The notes below the pieces were generated by a model. The model was not told the DNA's origin. It worked only from the letters and a program-made list of their open reading frames with translations, and ran no database searches. A DNA stretch of 64,000 nt from Sulfurimonas sp. HSL3-7 (GTDB lineage Bacteria > Campylobacterota > Campylobacteria > Campylobacterales > Sulfurimonadaceae). This document shows, in pieces, positions 34,754 through 42,765 of this stretch (position 1 is the stretch's first letter; the number at the start of each line of letters is the position of its first letter). Made by a program: the position numbers and the translations under genes. The stretch covers positions 62,001-126,000 of the forward strand of contig NZ_CP147919.1 in the NCBI RefSeq assembly GCF_039645985.1, read 5' to 3'.

Positions 34754-37096
34754 CTACTCAGCTGCGACCGTTAAGGCCGCATTTGTCGAGTCGATACCGA
34801 TCGCGTTAAGGGCGTTTTCACCCAGTGTGCTTAGGTAGGCAAGTACCGCCGCCGTATCTTCCGGTGTGACCACGCGGATCTTGTAGACGAAGAGGCCTTC
34901 AAGTGTCATTCCGGTTGCATCAACGGCAATGATAGAGTCGGAACTCATCTCGATTTGCGATGCCTCGATGTTATCTTTGATCGGTGCAAGCGCAAGATTG
35001 AACTCGACATCGTTGAGAAGGTCACCATTGCTCGAGACCATGTAGATGTCCATATAGCCGCTATCAAAGTTGATCGTATAATCGGCATAATCTGTCGTGT
35101 TATAGTTATCCGGCAGTGTCAGCCAGTCGATAGCGAGCATCCAGCTAGGGATATAGAGGTTATCCGCACTCGGATAGAAGTAGTTTCGGATAAGCTCATT
35201 GTCGCTCAGATCGGCCAGCCAGCCTGCATTGACGAAACTGTTGTAGTAGGCGACGGCACCATCGGTTGCTGCCGTATAAACAAAATTCCAGGTCAGATCA
35301 GCAAATTGCGGCAATACAAAATCCTCTTCCGCATCTGTCATCGTGTAGCTTGTATTGCCCTCACTGCTCTGGACATTGACGAGGTCTTCACGGATCGCAA
35401 GTTCGACCAGCCCATGGAAACCGTAGACAATATCATTGTCAACCCCTATAGGATTGGTGATCTCAGTCTGATATGTAAGTGTGCCGTTGCTGTCACGGCC
35501 GTCAAGTACCGTATGATAAGCGACATCAGCCTGCACTCCGAGTTCATCAAACACGGAACTTTCCGAATCCATAAGTGCCGCAGCAATGTCGGAAATACTA
35601 AAGTTACTGTAGCCTTGAATAAAGAGATCTAAAATGTCGTCAAACCAGTCCGATCCTATCAGACCCAGACCGGCAGAGCGTGCAGGTGCCTGGCTGGTGC
35701 CACTCGTTGTCGATGTACCGGTTGCACCGTCCCAGTAGGCCCGTGCGCCTTCGAGCGCGGAGTCCCATACATTGATGCCGTAAAATGCAGCATATTCAAA
35801 ACCGGCATCGACAAAGGCTTTTGCGTAAGTGAAGTATCGGTCAGATGGAATCAGACCTGCAAAACCGACCAGAGACGTTGTATAAGAACCAAATCCGTAG
35901 GCTCTTGACGTTTCGCTGCCGAAGATCCCTTCATACATGGCCCCGCCTATAGAGATGATGTTGAGATAGCCTTGATAGGTATCGGCTTCCCCTTCGGCTT
36001 TGGCCCCCAGAAAGATGTTGTCCATAAACATGGTACGGGTCTCGACGGAGAGCTGATCCATCGCATCGACGAAAGATTCTGTGGATGTCGGCGTTTTGAA
36101 CATCGCGTAGAAGAGCTGCTCGTTGATCAATTCGTTCCCGTCACCATGATGTTCAAATGTTTTTGCCGTGCTGTTGTAGTCGACGTTCTCGCCTGTGCTG
36201 AGCATTAGTGAAGCAAAGGCGTTGGTGTTGCCGTATTTTGTAGCGACACCGTCGGCGGGATTGATAAAGAAGTCAACGGCGTAACGATCCATCAGTTCAC
36301 CCATATATCCTGTAGTCGAGTGAATTACCGGTTTCTCGTAGCTGCCGATGTTGTCTTCATCGTTTGATAGAAGCATCGCGTCCGTCAGACAGCCGTACAA
36401 ATTGGCATCGACATTGGCAAAAAAGAAGCGACCCATATCCGGTCTGCCGTCAATACCGTCTTTCTCATAGGCAAGCGCTGCAAACTTTTCACCGAACTCT
36501 TTATTGGTCTGAAGCATCGGGCACATTTTTTTGGTCAGATCCCAGTTGGCACCGATGGCATCGATCATGATCTGGGACATGGTATCTGAGTTACGGGCCA
36601 TGTCAATCATAAAGATGGTAACGCCTTCGGAATTCAGGACGACATCAAAGGCTGCGCCGGAGATGGCATTGCCGACGCTCGTGTCCATAAGGTTGACCAA
36701 CCCGTCTTTGACGCTGTCAAGAACAGGCCCCCGGCCGGGTGCACCACTGGCAGTATTGTCACTGCTTTGCGTCATTGTTTGTGCCAGTGCGGTATAAGCA
36801 TCCTTTCTGGTATTGAAGCCATTATCTGTGATCAGCTTGTCGATATATTCTTTTACACCCTCATCGTTTGCGTCCAACGCTGCAACTTTCATAGATAGTT
36901 GGACTTCAATATCGGTTTGATCTGCATCTCCGCTGGCAATGGCACCTGTAAAGAAACTTGAAGAAGCGTTGTATAGCTCCAGGCTTGATGTTTTTTCCGG
37001 ACTGGTCTCTACCGGTGTTTCTTCCGTGGTGCCACATCCCTGAAGCAGCAGACCTGCTAAAAGAATCGATCCTGCGTACTGTTTCCAATTGTTCAT
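34754..37096 (-). CDS. Large lipoprotein of unknown function next to FadL
   Basis: A 780-residue protein with a lipoprotein signal: MNNWKQYAGSILLAGLLLQGC, lipobox LLQGC with Cys21. The mature part is acidic, rich in Asp, Ala, Ser and Tyr, and has only a few cysteines, with no catalytic motif I recognise. It opens with a low-complexity Thr/Glu/Ser linker (22-40), as often seen in surface or periplasmic lipoproteins. I do not recognise the family. It is the upstream neighbour of the FadL porin with the same orientation, so a joint role in handling a hydrophobic substrate is possible but unproven. Confidence 0.8.
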   Translation of the reverse strand: MNNWKQYAGSILLAGLLLQGCGTTEETPVETSPEKTSSLELYNASSSFFTGAIASGDADQTDIEVQLSMKVAALDANDEGVKEYIDKLITDNGFNTRKDAYTALAQTMTQSSDNTASGAPGRGPVLDSVKDGLVNLMDTSVGNAISGAAFDVVLNSEGVTIFMIDMARNSDTMSQIMIDAIGANWDLTKKMCPMLQTNKEFGEKFAALAYEKDGIDGRPDMGRFFFANVDANLYGCLTDAMLLSNDEDNIGSYEKPVIHSTTGYMGELMDRYAVDFFINPADGVATKYGNTNAFASLMLSTGENVDYNSTAKTFEHHGDGNELINEQLFYAMFKTPTSTESFVDAMDQLSVETRTMFMDNIFLGAKAEGEADTYQGYLNIISIGGAMYEGIFGSETSRAYGFGSYTTSLVGFAGLIPSDRYFTYAKAFVDAGFEYAAFYGINVWDSALEGARAYWDGATGTSTTSGTSQAPARSAGLGLIGSDWFDDILDLFIQGYSNFSISDIAAALMDSESSVFDELGVQADVAYHTVLDGRDSNGTLTYQTEITNPIGVDNDIVYGFHGLVELAIREDLVNVQSSEGNTSYTMTDAEEDFVLPQFADLTWNFVYTAATDGAVAYYNSFVNAGWLADLSDNELIRNYFYPSADNLYIPSWMLAIDWLTLPDNYNTTDYADYTINFDSGYMDIYMVSSNGDLLNDVEFNLALAPIKDNIEASQIEMSSDSIIAVDATGMTLEGLFVYKIRVVTPEDTAAVLAYLSTLGENALNAIGIDSTNAALTVAAE

Positions 37097-37446
37097 CTGT
37101 ATCCTTGGCTCTTCAAAGCAAAATAATCCCCTGTTATGACTTGCATAAAGTTGTAGAATTATTTGTTTTTGTGATTTTTAAAACTGCTCAAACTATAAAA
37201 TTTATTTATTTTATGCGAGCTGAAAAAGTGTGATGTAGTTGTGATTTTTTTCAAGATTTTTTCATTTTCATATATAAAAAAAGTTAATAAAGCCCATCTT
37301 CAGGGGGCTACGGCAATTTAAACGAAAAGTCATATATAAAACCAAAATGTGTAGTAATGTAACAAGAATGTGATAAATTGGTTTAAATCATGTTACGGGG
37401 AGTATAAAAAGGTCTCTTTAGCTTAAGCGGATTTGGTCGGATGATC
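37097..37446. other. AT-rich intergenic region upstream of the lipoprotein
   Basis: No gene is seen. It should hold the minus-strand promoter of the lipoprotein/FadL pair near the lipoprotein start and the dnaG terminator at 37276-37309. The stretch at 37140-37290 is strongly AT-rich. Confidence 0.5.
37276..37309 (-). terminator. Likely intrinsic terminator of dnaG
   Basis: On the minus strand a hairpin AGCCC-(9 nt)-GGGCT (37291-37309) is followed by TTATTAAC and then seven T. It lies about 140 bp past the dnaG stop. Confidence 0.5.
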
Positions 37447-39090
37447 TTAGGAGGTGACGAGTTGACCCCGTTTCAGCATGGTGATCTTACCTCTGATCTC
37501 ACGTATCAGGAAGGATTTTTTTTCAAAAGAGTCGTGTTGTTGGGTCAGGACTTTTTTGAGTTTTCGGTTGTAGTGCTGGGTCAAAAAGGTAACGAGTTCA
37601 TTGTGCAGAGACTGCTCATCCGAATAGCTTGGAATCGACTCGTTAAGCGAGATTGCCATCAGCTGCGGGTCGTCAAACTTCCGTTGAAGAACAAGGGAGA
37701 ACTCATGGCCATGGAACTGGAGCATATCGGCCGAGATGTAGTCGAGTATCTGGTCGCCGAGTGCCGGATGCTCCATCATGCTCTTGATGAGGCTGAGTTC
37801 CCAGACATCATAGGCTGTCGGCATCAGGGGCGCTCTCTGCGGTGTGTTGTGTTGTTGCGTCAGGCGGATAAGCGAGGGGCTGATAGCGAGTTTGGCCGCG
37901 AGAAAACCTTTGTACTCCTCCTGCAGCAGCGGTGACAGTGTTTTAAGATAGCCGATACTTTCATGCAGGGCCTGCTCTTTAGCTTTAGGGTTGCGAAGAT
38001 CAAAGCCTGCGAGGGTCTCTTCGAGTACGAATTCGATGAAAGGTTTAGGGGCGTGAAAGATCGCATTTAGCGTATCGATCTGTCCGGCATGGACCATGTC
38101 GGCAGGATCCTGACCCCCTTCAAAAATAACCACACCCCCGTCAAAACCGCCTGCACTGAGAAGTTTTGAGGCTTTTAAAGCAGCGGCACGGCCGGCACTG
38201 TCGCCATCATAGGCCATAATGATACGGGGGTCGCCTTTCCGCAAAAGCGGCAGGTGCTCAGGGGTAAGGGCTGTTCCCAATGTTGCGACGGCCTGGTTGA
38301 AACCGGCCTGGTGCAGCATCACGACATCGAGGTATCCTTCGGTGATGATAATCTCGCGCTTCTTGTATATCGCCTGCTTGGCAAGATCGTAGGCGTAGAG
38401 CAGGCGCGATTTGTTAAAAAGAGCCGTCTGCGGCGAGTTGACATATTTGGCCTGATGCCCGGTGATCGTACGCCCGCCGAAACCGACGATGGCACCGTTG
38501 GGTACATGAATGGGAAAGATGATACGTTCGATGAACCGGGCATATTCGCGGCCGCCTTCGCTGCCTGCCACGCCGAGATCGACCGCTTCGCGCATACTGA
38601 ACTGATTGGTTTTGATGAACTGGATGGTCTTGAACGAGTCGGGTGCGTAACCGATGCCAAATTTTTCGATCGAAGCCATAGAGACCCCGCGTTCGTTCAG
38701 ATAGGCCTGTGCCGTAGGCATGGTGTTCAAAAGGCTCTGATACCACTGACTGAGTTTCTCCATCAGCTGGGACCGCGGTTTTTGTGCCTGTTTATTGTCA
38801 GTGTAGTGCAGGGTGTAGTTGTTCTGCTCTGCCAGCTTTTCGATCGCTTCGGGGTAGTTTAGTTTTTCATATTCCATCACAAATTTGATGGCATCACCGC
38901 CGGCGCCGCAGCCGAAACAGTGATAGATCTGTTTTTGCGGGGAGATGACAAAGCTCGGACTTTTCTCATCATGGAAAGGGCAGATCGCCTTGAAATTGGT
39001 ACCGGCTTTTTTGACCTCGATGTAGTTGCTGATAACGTCGAGGATGTCGAGGCGGCTTTTCAGCCCTTCGATGGAGTCTTGGGAAATCAT
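37447..39090 (-). CDS. dnaG: DNA primase
   Basis: A 547-residue primase. The N-terminal zinc-binding domain has CPFHDEKSPSF (Cys and His ligands near 37-40) and HCFGCGAGGD (near 57-66). The TOPRIM region carries the conserved ITEGYLDVVMLHQAGF (with the metal-binding Glu) and MAYDGDSAGRAAA (DGD). A C-terminal helicase-binding region follows. It makes RNA primers for replication. The length is normal for Campylobacterota primases. The Fur-family gene lies 25 bp upstream in the same direction. Confidence 0.96.
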   Translation of the reverse strand: MISQDSIEGLKSRLDILDVISNYIEVKKAGTNFKAICPFHDEKSPSFVISPQKQIYHCFGCGAGGDAIKFVMEYEKLNYPEAIEKLAEQNNYTLHYTDNKQAQKPRSQLMEKLSQWYQSLLNTMPTAQAYLNERGVSMASIEKFGIGYAPDSFKTIQFIKTNQFSMREAVDLGVAGSEGGREYARFIERIIFPIHVPNGAIVGFGGRTITGHQAKYVNSPQTALFNKSRLLYAYDLAKQAIYKKREIIITEGYLDVVMLHQAGFNQAVATLGTALTPEHLPLLRKGDPRIIMAYDGDSAGRAAALKASKLLSAGGFDGGVVIFEGGQDPADMVHAGQIDTLNAIFHAPKPFIEFVLEETLAGFDLRNPKAKEQALHESIGYLKTLSPLLQEEYKGFLAAKLAISPSLIRLTQQHNTPQRAPLMPTAYDVWELSLIKSMMEHPALGDQILDYISADMLQFHGHEFSLVLQRKFDDPQLMAISLNESIPSYSDEQSLHNELVTFLTQHYNRKLKKVLTQQHDSFEKKSFLIREIRGKITMLKRGQLVTS

Positions 39091-39115
39091 AAACGTATTT
39101 TAACGCAGATCGTCT

Positions 39116-39565
39116 TTAGAAGAGGGGACTGCAGGGAATCTTTTTAGCTACTGCGGAAGGATCTTTCTGACAGGCCTCGCAGAGCCCGTAAAAGCTGACG
39201 GCCTTGCAGTTAATCTTATAATGGTTTTCCTCTTCGAGCCGGGTGATCACATCATCAAGGTTGATCGTTTTGTCTTCGATCTTGCCGCACTGTTCACAGA
39301 TTAGGTGAACATGCGGTGCCTTGCGTATCTCGTACTTATGTTTTTGGCCGGGAAGCGTTACCTCTGTCAGGATACCTTTTTGGCTCAGCTCGTTCAGGTT
39401 GCGATAGAGGGTGCCGAGTGCTAGTGTCGGAAAGTGCTTTTGTAAAGAAGCAAACAGCATCTCAACGTCGATATGACCATGTTTATGAATCTCTTCGAGG
39501 ATCGCCAAACGTTGCAGCGTTGCTTTTAAGCCATGTTCCTGAAGCAGTGTTTTAAAAGACGTCAG
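39116..39565 (-). CDS. Fur/PerR-family metalloregulator with apparent CTG start
   Basis: A 149-residue regulator if started at CTG 39565. The winged-helix DNA-binding domain contains GLKATLQRLAILEEI and TLALGTLYRNLNEL. The metal-binding dimerisation domain has the regulatory histidines HVHLICEQCG and two CxxC pairs (CEQC, CEAC) for structural zinc. The first conventional start in frame is TTG at 39508, which would delete the conserved first helix. The CTG has a strong AGGAGAGG site 2-8 nt upstream and restores the normal length (about 150). Next to a ferritin-like gene, it probably controls peroxide or iron stress. PerR versus Fur cannot be decided by eye. Confidence 0.85.
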   Translation of the reverse strand: MTSFKTLLQEHGLKATLQRLAILEEIHKHGHIDVEMLFASLQKHFPTLALGTLYRNLNELSQKGILTEVTLPGQKHKYEIRKAPHVHLICEQCGKIEDKTINLDDVITRLEEENHYKINCKAVSFYGLCEACQKDPSAVAKKIPCSPLF

Positions 39566-39787
39566 AACCTCTCCTTTCCTTTTTTCGATGGTGTTTCCAA
39601 GTGTGCAAATGCTGTTCTATGCTCTAAAATTTAGGCATACGACAAAAACTTGATAACTCTACAATCAAATTTTAGCGCAGGTGAGTTAAATCATAAAATC
39701 TAATTTTACAGGTAAAGCTTCACACAATGATTCCAGGCAGGGAGATATTAATAGATAAGTGTCATTCTTGTTTAAGATTGAAAGGCC

Positions 39788-39793
39788 TATAAT
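39788..39793 (+). promoter_or_regulatory. -10 box of the ferritin-like gene
   Basis: TATAAT at 39788-39793 would place transcription start near 39800, with a 34-nt leader before the ATG at 39834 and an AAAGGGG ribosome-binding site. Confidence 0.6.
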
Positions 39794-39833
39794 GAATAAA
39801 TGATAAAAATTCTTAAGTAGAAAAGGGGCGATT

Positions 39834-40337
39834 ATGGCACGTAAAGGTATTTCTATATTAAAAGGAATTGAAGCAACGAAGGTTATTGAGCTGCTGAACA
39901 GGGCTTACTGCGATGAGTGGCTGGCCTATTATCAGTACTACATCGAGGCGAAAGTGATCAAAGGGATCATGAAAGATGCCGCGATCGTTGAGTTGAACCA
40001 ACATGCTGCTGATGAGCTTCGTCATGCCGGCCTGCTTGCGAACCGGATCCTGCAGCTTGGCGGAACACCGGTGTTGGACCCCAAAGCGTGGTATGAACAC
40101 GCTAATTGCGGCTACGAAGCACCGGAAAACTTTGACGTGCAGAACATTCTTGAGCAGGCAATAAGAGGAGAACAGTGTGCTATCAAGGTCTACTCGGAGC
40201 TAACGGAGATAACGGAGGGCAAAGATATCGTGACCTATGACATCATCTCCGGCATCCTGGCCGACGAGGTGGAGCATGAGGAGGACCTTCAGGCACTGTA
40301 TGACGATATCCATGACTTTATCGGACAGTTTAAATAA
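39834..40337 (+). CDS. Ferritin-like di-iron protein (bacterioferritin/DPS-like)
   Basis: A 167-residue four-helix ferritin-like protein. Iron ligands are suggested by E28 in DEWLAYYQYYIEA, ExxH as ELRHAG (near 61-66), E in GEQCAI (near 111) and ExxH as EVEHEEDL (near 146-153). It probably stores iron or removes peroxide. The GEQCAIKVY segment, with its cysteine after helix C, resembles the DPS-like (DpsL) subgroup, which is only a suggestion. It is transcribed divergently from the Fur/PerR-type regulator, the usual arrangement for a target gene. Confidence 0.85.
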   Translation: MARKGISILKGIEATKVIELLNRAYCDEWLAYYQYYIEAKVIKGIMKDAAIVELNQHAADELRHAGLLANRILQLGGTPVLDPKAWYEHANCGYEAPENFDVQNILEQAIRGEQCAIKVYSELTEITEGKDIVTYDIISGILADEVEHEEDLQALYDDIHDFIGQFK

Positions 40338-40560
40338 AATAAAGAATAAGGGAGAAAACCCAATTATCGGCATTGAGGGACTGGTCCGACAAAGCGAAAG
40401 CGTGAAACGCATTTTCACTATGTAATGAAAGTACCCGGTCCCGCGCTCTTCGACCAATATAGTTCTGGAAGGCTCTTTTTTATTACAACTTAGTGAAAAC
40501 ACGCATGTCCATTCCTATTGCACGGTGAAAACAAAGAAAAAAATTTGCTTGCAAACTAAT

Positions 40561-40581
40561 AAATAAGAATTATTCTTATTT
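40561..40581. promoter_or_regulatory. Perfect 10-1-10 palindrome, Fur/PerR-box-like operator
   Basis: The arms AAATAAGAAT and ATTCTTATTT are perfect inverted repeats around a single T. The core TAAGAAT-T-ATTCTTA has the 7-1-7 geometry of Fur/PerR boxes. It ends 14 bp before a TACAAT -10 candidate, a position where binding would cover the -35 region. A Fur/PerR-type regulator is encoded 1 kb away. Confidence 0.6.
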
Positions 40582-40695
40582 AAGAACAAAGAACATACAA
40601 TGCTGGAGAAGAATAGTTGCTATCTGTTGAGAGAAAAATCCACTTCATTGATCAAGTGAAGGATGCAGGGTATACACGACCCGGAAAACTGTGAC

Positions 40696-40701
40696 TATAA
40701 T
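40696..40701 (+). promoter_or_regulatory. -10 box of the rhodanese gene
   Basis: TATAAT at 40696-40701 lies 25 bp before the ATG at 40727, with AAAGGAAAG as ribosome-binding site. It is about 115 bp downstream of the palindrome, so direct repression from there would need a second promoter or looping. Confidence 0.6.
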
Positions 40702-40726
40702 TCTAGCATGACGAAAAAGGAAAGAT

Positions 40727-41599
40727 ATGAGAAAAGTTTTATTATTGATGGTAACGGCACTGTCACTTTTTGCGGTGGAACCAGTGGTAACGGGAGCGTG
40801 GCTGAAGGGACATCTTAATGACAAGGATGTGGTTGTTGTGGATGTAACGAAAAAAGAGAGTTACGACAGCGGTCATATTCCGACAGCAATGCAGTCGGGC
40901 ATTGAGCTGTGGCGTCAGGGTGTCGACAAGCATGCCGAGGTGCGGAGTATCGAAGCACTGCAGGCAGAGATGCGCCGATTGGGGATCAACAATGACACCA
41001 GAGTCGTCGTCTATTCCCATCATCTCAACAATAAAGATATGTTGAGAGCTACCTACGTCATCTGGGCGATGGCTTACGCCGGTCATCCGAACACGGCACT
41101 GCTGGATGGCGGTATATACGCTTATAAAGCAGCCGGAGGAGCGCTTACAACAAAAACAGAAGCCAACCGCAAAGGCAATTTCACTGCGGACAAGAACGCC
41201 AAGATGATCGCAACGATGGCGGAGGTGAAGGCATCTCTGCATAAGGTGCCGATGGTGGATTCTCGCCCGGCGGTCTTCTATTTCGGTGCCCAGAAACAGC
41301 CGGTGCTGAAACGTCCTGGGCACATTAGCGGGGCAAAAAGCTTTTTCTGGCGTTACAATGTGACGAACGAGAACCGCATCAAGCCGACAGCGGAACTTTC
41401 TGAAATGATCGAAAAAGGGTTGGGACTTAAAAAGAACGATCCGCTTATTATCTACTGCACCGGCGGTCTGGAAGCCTCGATGAACTATTTTGTCTACCAC
41501 CGGTTGCTCGGGTTTGAAAAGGCGAAGCTTTATGACGGTTCAATGAAAGAGTGGGGCAACCGTGACGACACGCCGATGACGCGCTACCGTTGGGAGTAA
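40727..41599 (+). CDS. Exported two-domain rhodanese (thiosulfate sulfurtransferase type)
   Basis: A 290-residue protein with a signal peptide (MRKVLLLMVTALSLFA) and two rhodanese domains. The first (about 18-140, VVVVDVTKKESYDSGHIPTA) lacks the catalytic Cys, as usual for the tandem class. The second (about 160-288) has PMVDSRPAVFYFG and the active-site loop with Cys in IYCTGGLEAS. It would transfer sulfane sulfur between thiosulfate or polysulfide and thiol acceptors in the periplasm, in keeping with sulfur metabolism. The CTGGLE loop differs from the CRxG(V/T) of typical rhodaneses, so the acceptor may differ too. It is monocistronic. Confidence 0.9.
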   Translation: MRKVLLLMVTALSLFAVEPVVTGAWLKGHLNDKDVVVVDVTKKESYDSGHIPTAMQSGIELWRQGVDKHAEVRSIEALQAEMRRLGINNDTRVVVYSHHLNNKDMLRATYVIWAMAYAGHPNTALLDGGIYAYKAAGGALTTKTEANRKGNFTADKNAKMIATMAEVKASLHKVPMVDSRPAVFYFGAQKQPVLKRPGHISGAKSFFWRYNVTNENRIKPTAELSEMIEKGLGLKKNDPLIIYCTGGLEASMNYFVYHRLLGFEKAKLYDGSMKEWGNRDDTPMTRYRWE

Positions 41600-41642
41600 T
41601 GCGTTATACAGGCGGTATGATATGCAGCTGCTCCGCCTCGTA

Positions 41643-41929
41643 GGAGGACGCAGAGTCATCGTAGCGAAGGGGAACTGGGTCTGCCCCCTCGGGTATGTTC
41701 GCCGCAGTGTCTTTCCATAATAAAAAGAGCGGTAGAACTGCTCGCGGGCACTCCGCCGAGGAGGACGCAGAGTCATCGCAACGGAGGGGAACTGGGTCTG
41801 CCCCCTCGGGTATGTTCGCCGCAGTGTCTTTCCATAATAAAAAGAGCGGTAGAACTGCTCGCGGGCACTCCGCCGAGGAGGACGCAGAGTCATCGCAACG
41901 GAGGGGAACTTGTTCGCCGCAGTGTCTTT
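41643..41929 (-). repeat. 117-bp tandem repeat array (two full copies and a truncated third)
   Basis: Units start at 41643, 41760 and 41877, exactly 117 bp apart. The first two are nearly identical; the third has an internal deletion of about 20 bp and stops at about 41929, just before the rpsU -10 box. On the minus strand each full unit contains GAGC-A-GT-TCT-AC-C-GCTC followed by TTTTTATT, a terminator-like hairpin, and a second hairpin GGGG...CCCC. The layout fits short minus-strand RNAs diverging from rpsU, or a mobile palindromic repeat. The multiple of three explains the periodic open frames here, which I do not call as genes. Confidence 0.7.
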
Positions 41930-41939
41930 TAATAAATAG

Positions 41940-41945
41940 TATGAT
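41940..41945 (+). promoter_or_regulatory. -10 box of rpsU
   Basis: TATGAT at 41940-41945 puts the start of transcription near 41952 and gives a leader of about 35 nt before the rpsU ATG. The truncated third copy of the 117-bp repeat ends about 10 bp upstream, so the repeat replaces the usual -35 side. Confidence 0.5.
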
Positions 41946-41986
41946 ATACTTCCCGTCCAAATTTTAAAAGAAAGTAGGTGATGTGA

Positions 41987-42199
41987 ATGCCTGGTATTAC
42001 ACTACGCTCAGACGATAACTTTGACGCAGCATACCGCCGTTTCAAAAAGCAAACTGACCGTAACTTGGTTGTTACCGAAGCGCGCGCTCGCCGTTTCCAC
42101 GAAACAGCGACTGAGAAACGTAAAAAGGATAAGATCAGTGCTCGTAAAAAGATGCTTAAACGTCTTTTCATGATGCGCCGATACGAATCACGCCTCTAA
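41987..42199 (+). CDS. rpsU: 30S ribosomal protein S21
   Basis: A 70-residue, highly basic protein starting [20 protein letters not shown], with the C-terminal run of Lys/Arg ([17 protein letters not shown]...). This is the length and sequence of Campylobacterota S21. It binds the 30S platform near the anti-Shine-Dalgarno end and helps initiation. It is monocistronic, with its own promoter and a hairpin just after the stop. The 117-bp repeat array lies directly upstream. Confidence 0.97.
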   Translation: MPGITLRSDDNFDAAYRRFKKQTDRNLVVTEARARRFHETATEKRKKDKISARKKMLKRLFMMRRYESRL

Positions 42200-42222
42200 G
42201 AGAATGCCTTCGGGCTTCTCTT
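42198..42222 (+). terminator. Hairpin after rpsU
   Basis: AAGAGAA(T)GCC-TTCG-GGCTTCTCTT starts inside the rpsU stop codon: a 10-bp stem with one bulged T and a stable TTCG loop. No T run follows, so it may act as an mRNA end stabiliser or a weak terminator. Confidence 0.45.
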
Positions 42223-42242
42223 GACCTCATAAAGTCTCTCTT

Positions 42243-42641
42243 ATGATACTTCCAAAAAAAATACTTTTTATTGATGATGACAATCTTCAAACCGAAACCC
42301 GTGCGCAATTACTGATGGATACCCGTCATCATGTGGTCGTAGTGGTCGATTCGTTTGATGAGGTGAAAATACTCTATCAGGAAGATAAATTCGATATCGT
42401 CATCATCGATTTTGCCCGTGACTTCGGTATGAAAAGCCTGGAGTATATAGACAGTATCGACCCTATGCAAAAAATGATCACGATCTCGGAAAATGAAGAG
42501 TACAGCGAATCTAAAGGGTGTGATTACTGTGTAAAATACCATCAACGCCGCCGTTTGAAGCCTCCCTTTCCCTTTCCTGAACTTGTGCGTCTGATCGAGA
42601 ATTTCGAGATCACTAGCTGCAAGTATAGAAACAGTTTGTAA
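42243..42641 (+). CDS. Stand-alone response-regulator receiver domain
   Basis: A 132-residue single-domain receiver. It has the acidic pair in ILFIDDDN (10-12), the probable phospho-acceptor Asp58 in VIIDFARD, a Thr/Ser in MITISE and the conserved Lys-Pro as LKPPFPFPELVRLIENF. No output domain is attached and no histidine kinase is nearby, so it probably acts through protein contacts, like CheY-type proteins. An extra SKGCDYC stretch before the conserved Lys is unusual. It lies 43 bp downstream of rpsU. Confidence 0.75.
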   Translation: MILPKKILFIDDDNLQTETRAQLLMDTRHHVVVVVDSFDEVKILYQEDKFDIVIIDFARDFGMKSLEYIDSIDPMQKMITISENEEYSESKGCDYCVKYHQRRRLKPPFPFPELVRLIENFEITSCKYRNSL

Positions 42642-42725
42642 GCGCAATACCGGTACTAATCCGAAAACACCTTCCAATACTTTTTTCTACGCTTTTATAT
42701 CCATCCCCTGTAAGTGATACTTTGC

Positions 42726-42731
42726 TAAAAT
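42726..42731 (+). promoter_or_regulatory. Extended -10 promoter of purT
   Basis: TGC-TAAAAT (extended -10, hexamer at 42726-42731) lies 34 bp before the purT ATG. The same TGnTAnAAT form recurs at 60393, 61124 and 62817. Confidence 0.6.
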
Positions 42732-42765
42732 AGCGCTACTACAATAAAAAGCGAGGGAAGTCGGG

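Larger units (their letters stand above)
40338..40726. other. Intergenic region between ferritin-like gene and rhodanese
   Basis: No gene is seen. It contains a small hairpin followed by a short T run (GCGT-GAA-ACGC-ATTTT, 40400-40415), which may end the ferritin transcript. It also contains the long Fur-like palindrome at 40561-40581, a possible -10 (TACAAT, 40596-40601) just downstream of it, and the rhodanese -10 at 40696-40701. Confidence 0.5.

Noticed and set aside
41540-41967. Open frames with repeated peptides across the 117-bp array on both strands
   Set aside because: 117 is a multiple of three, so any stop-free register stays open through all copies. The frames lack ribosome-binding sites and are open on both strands.
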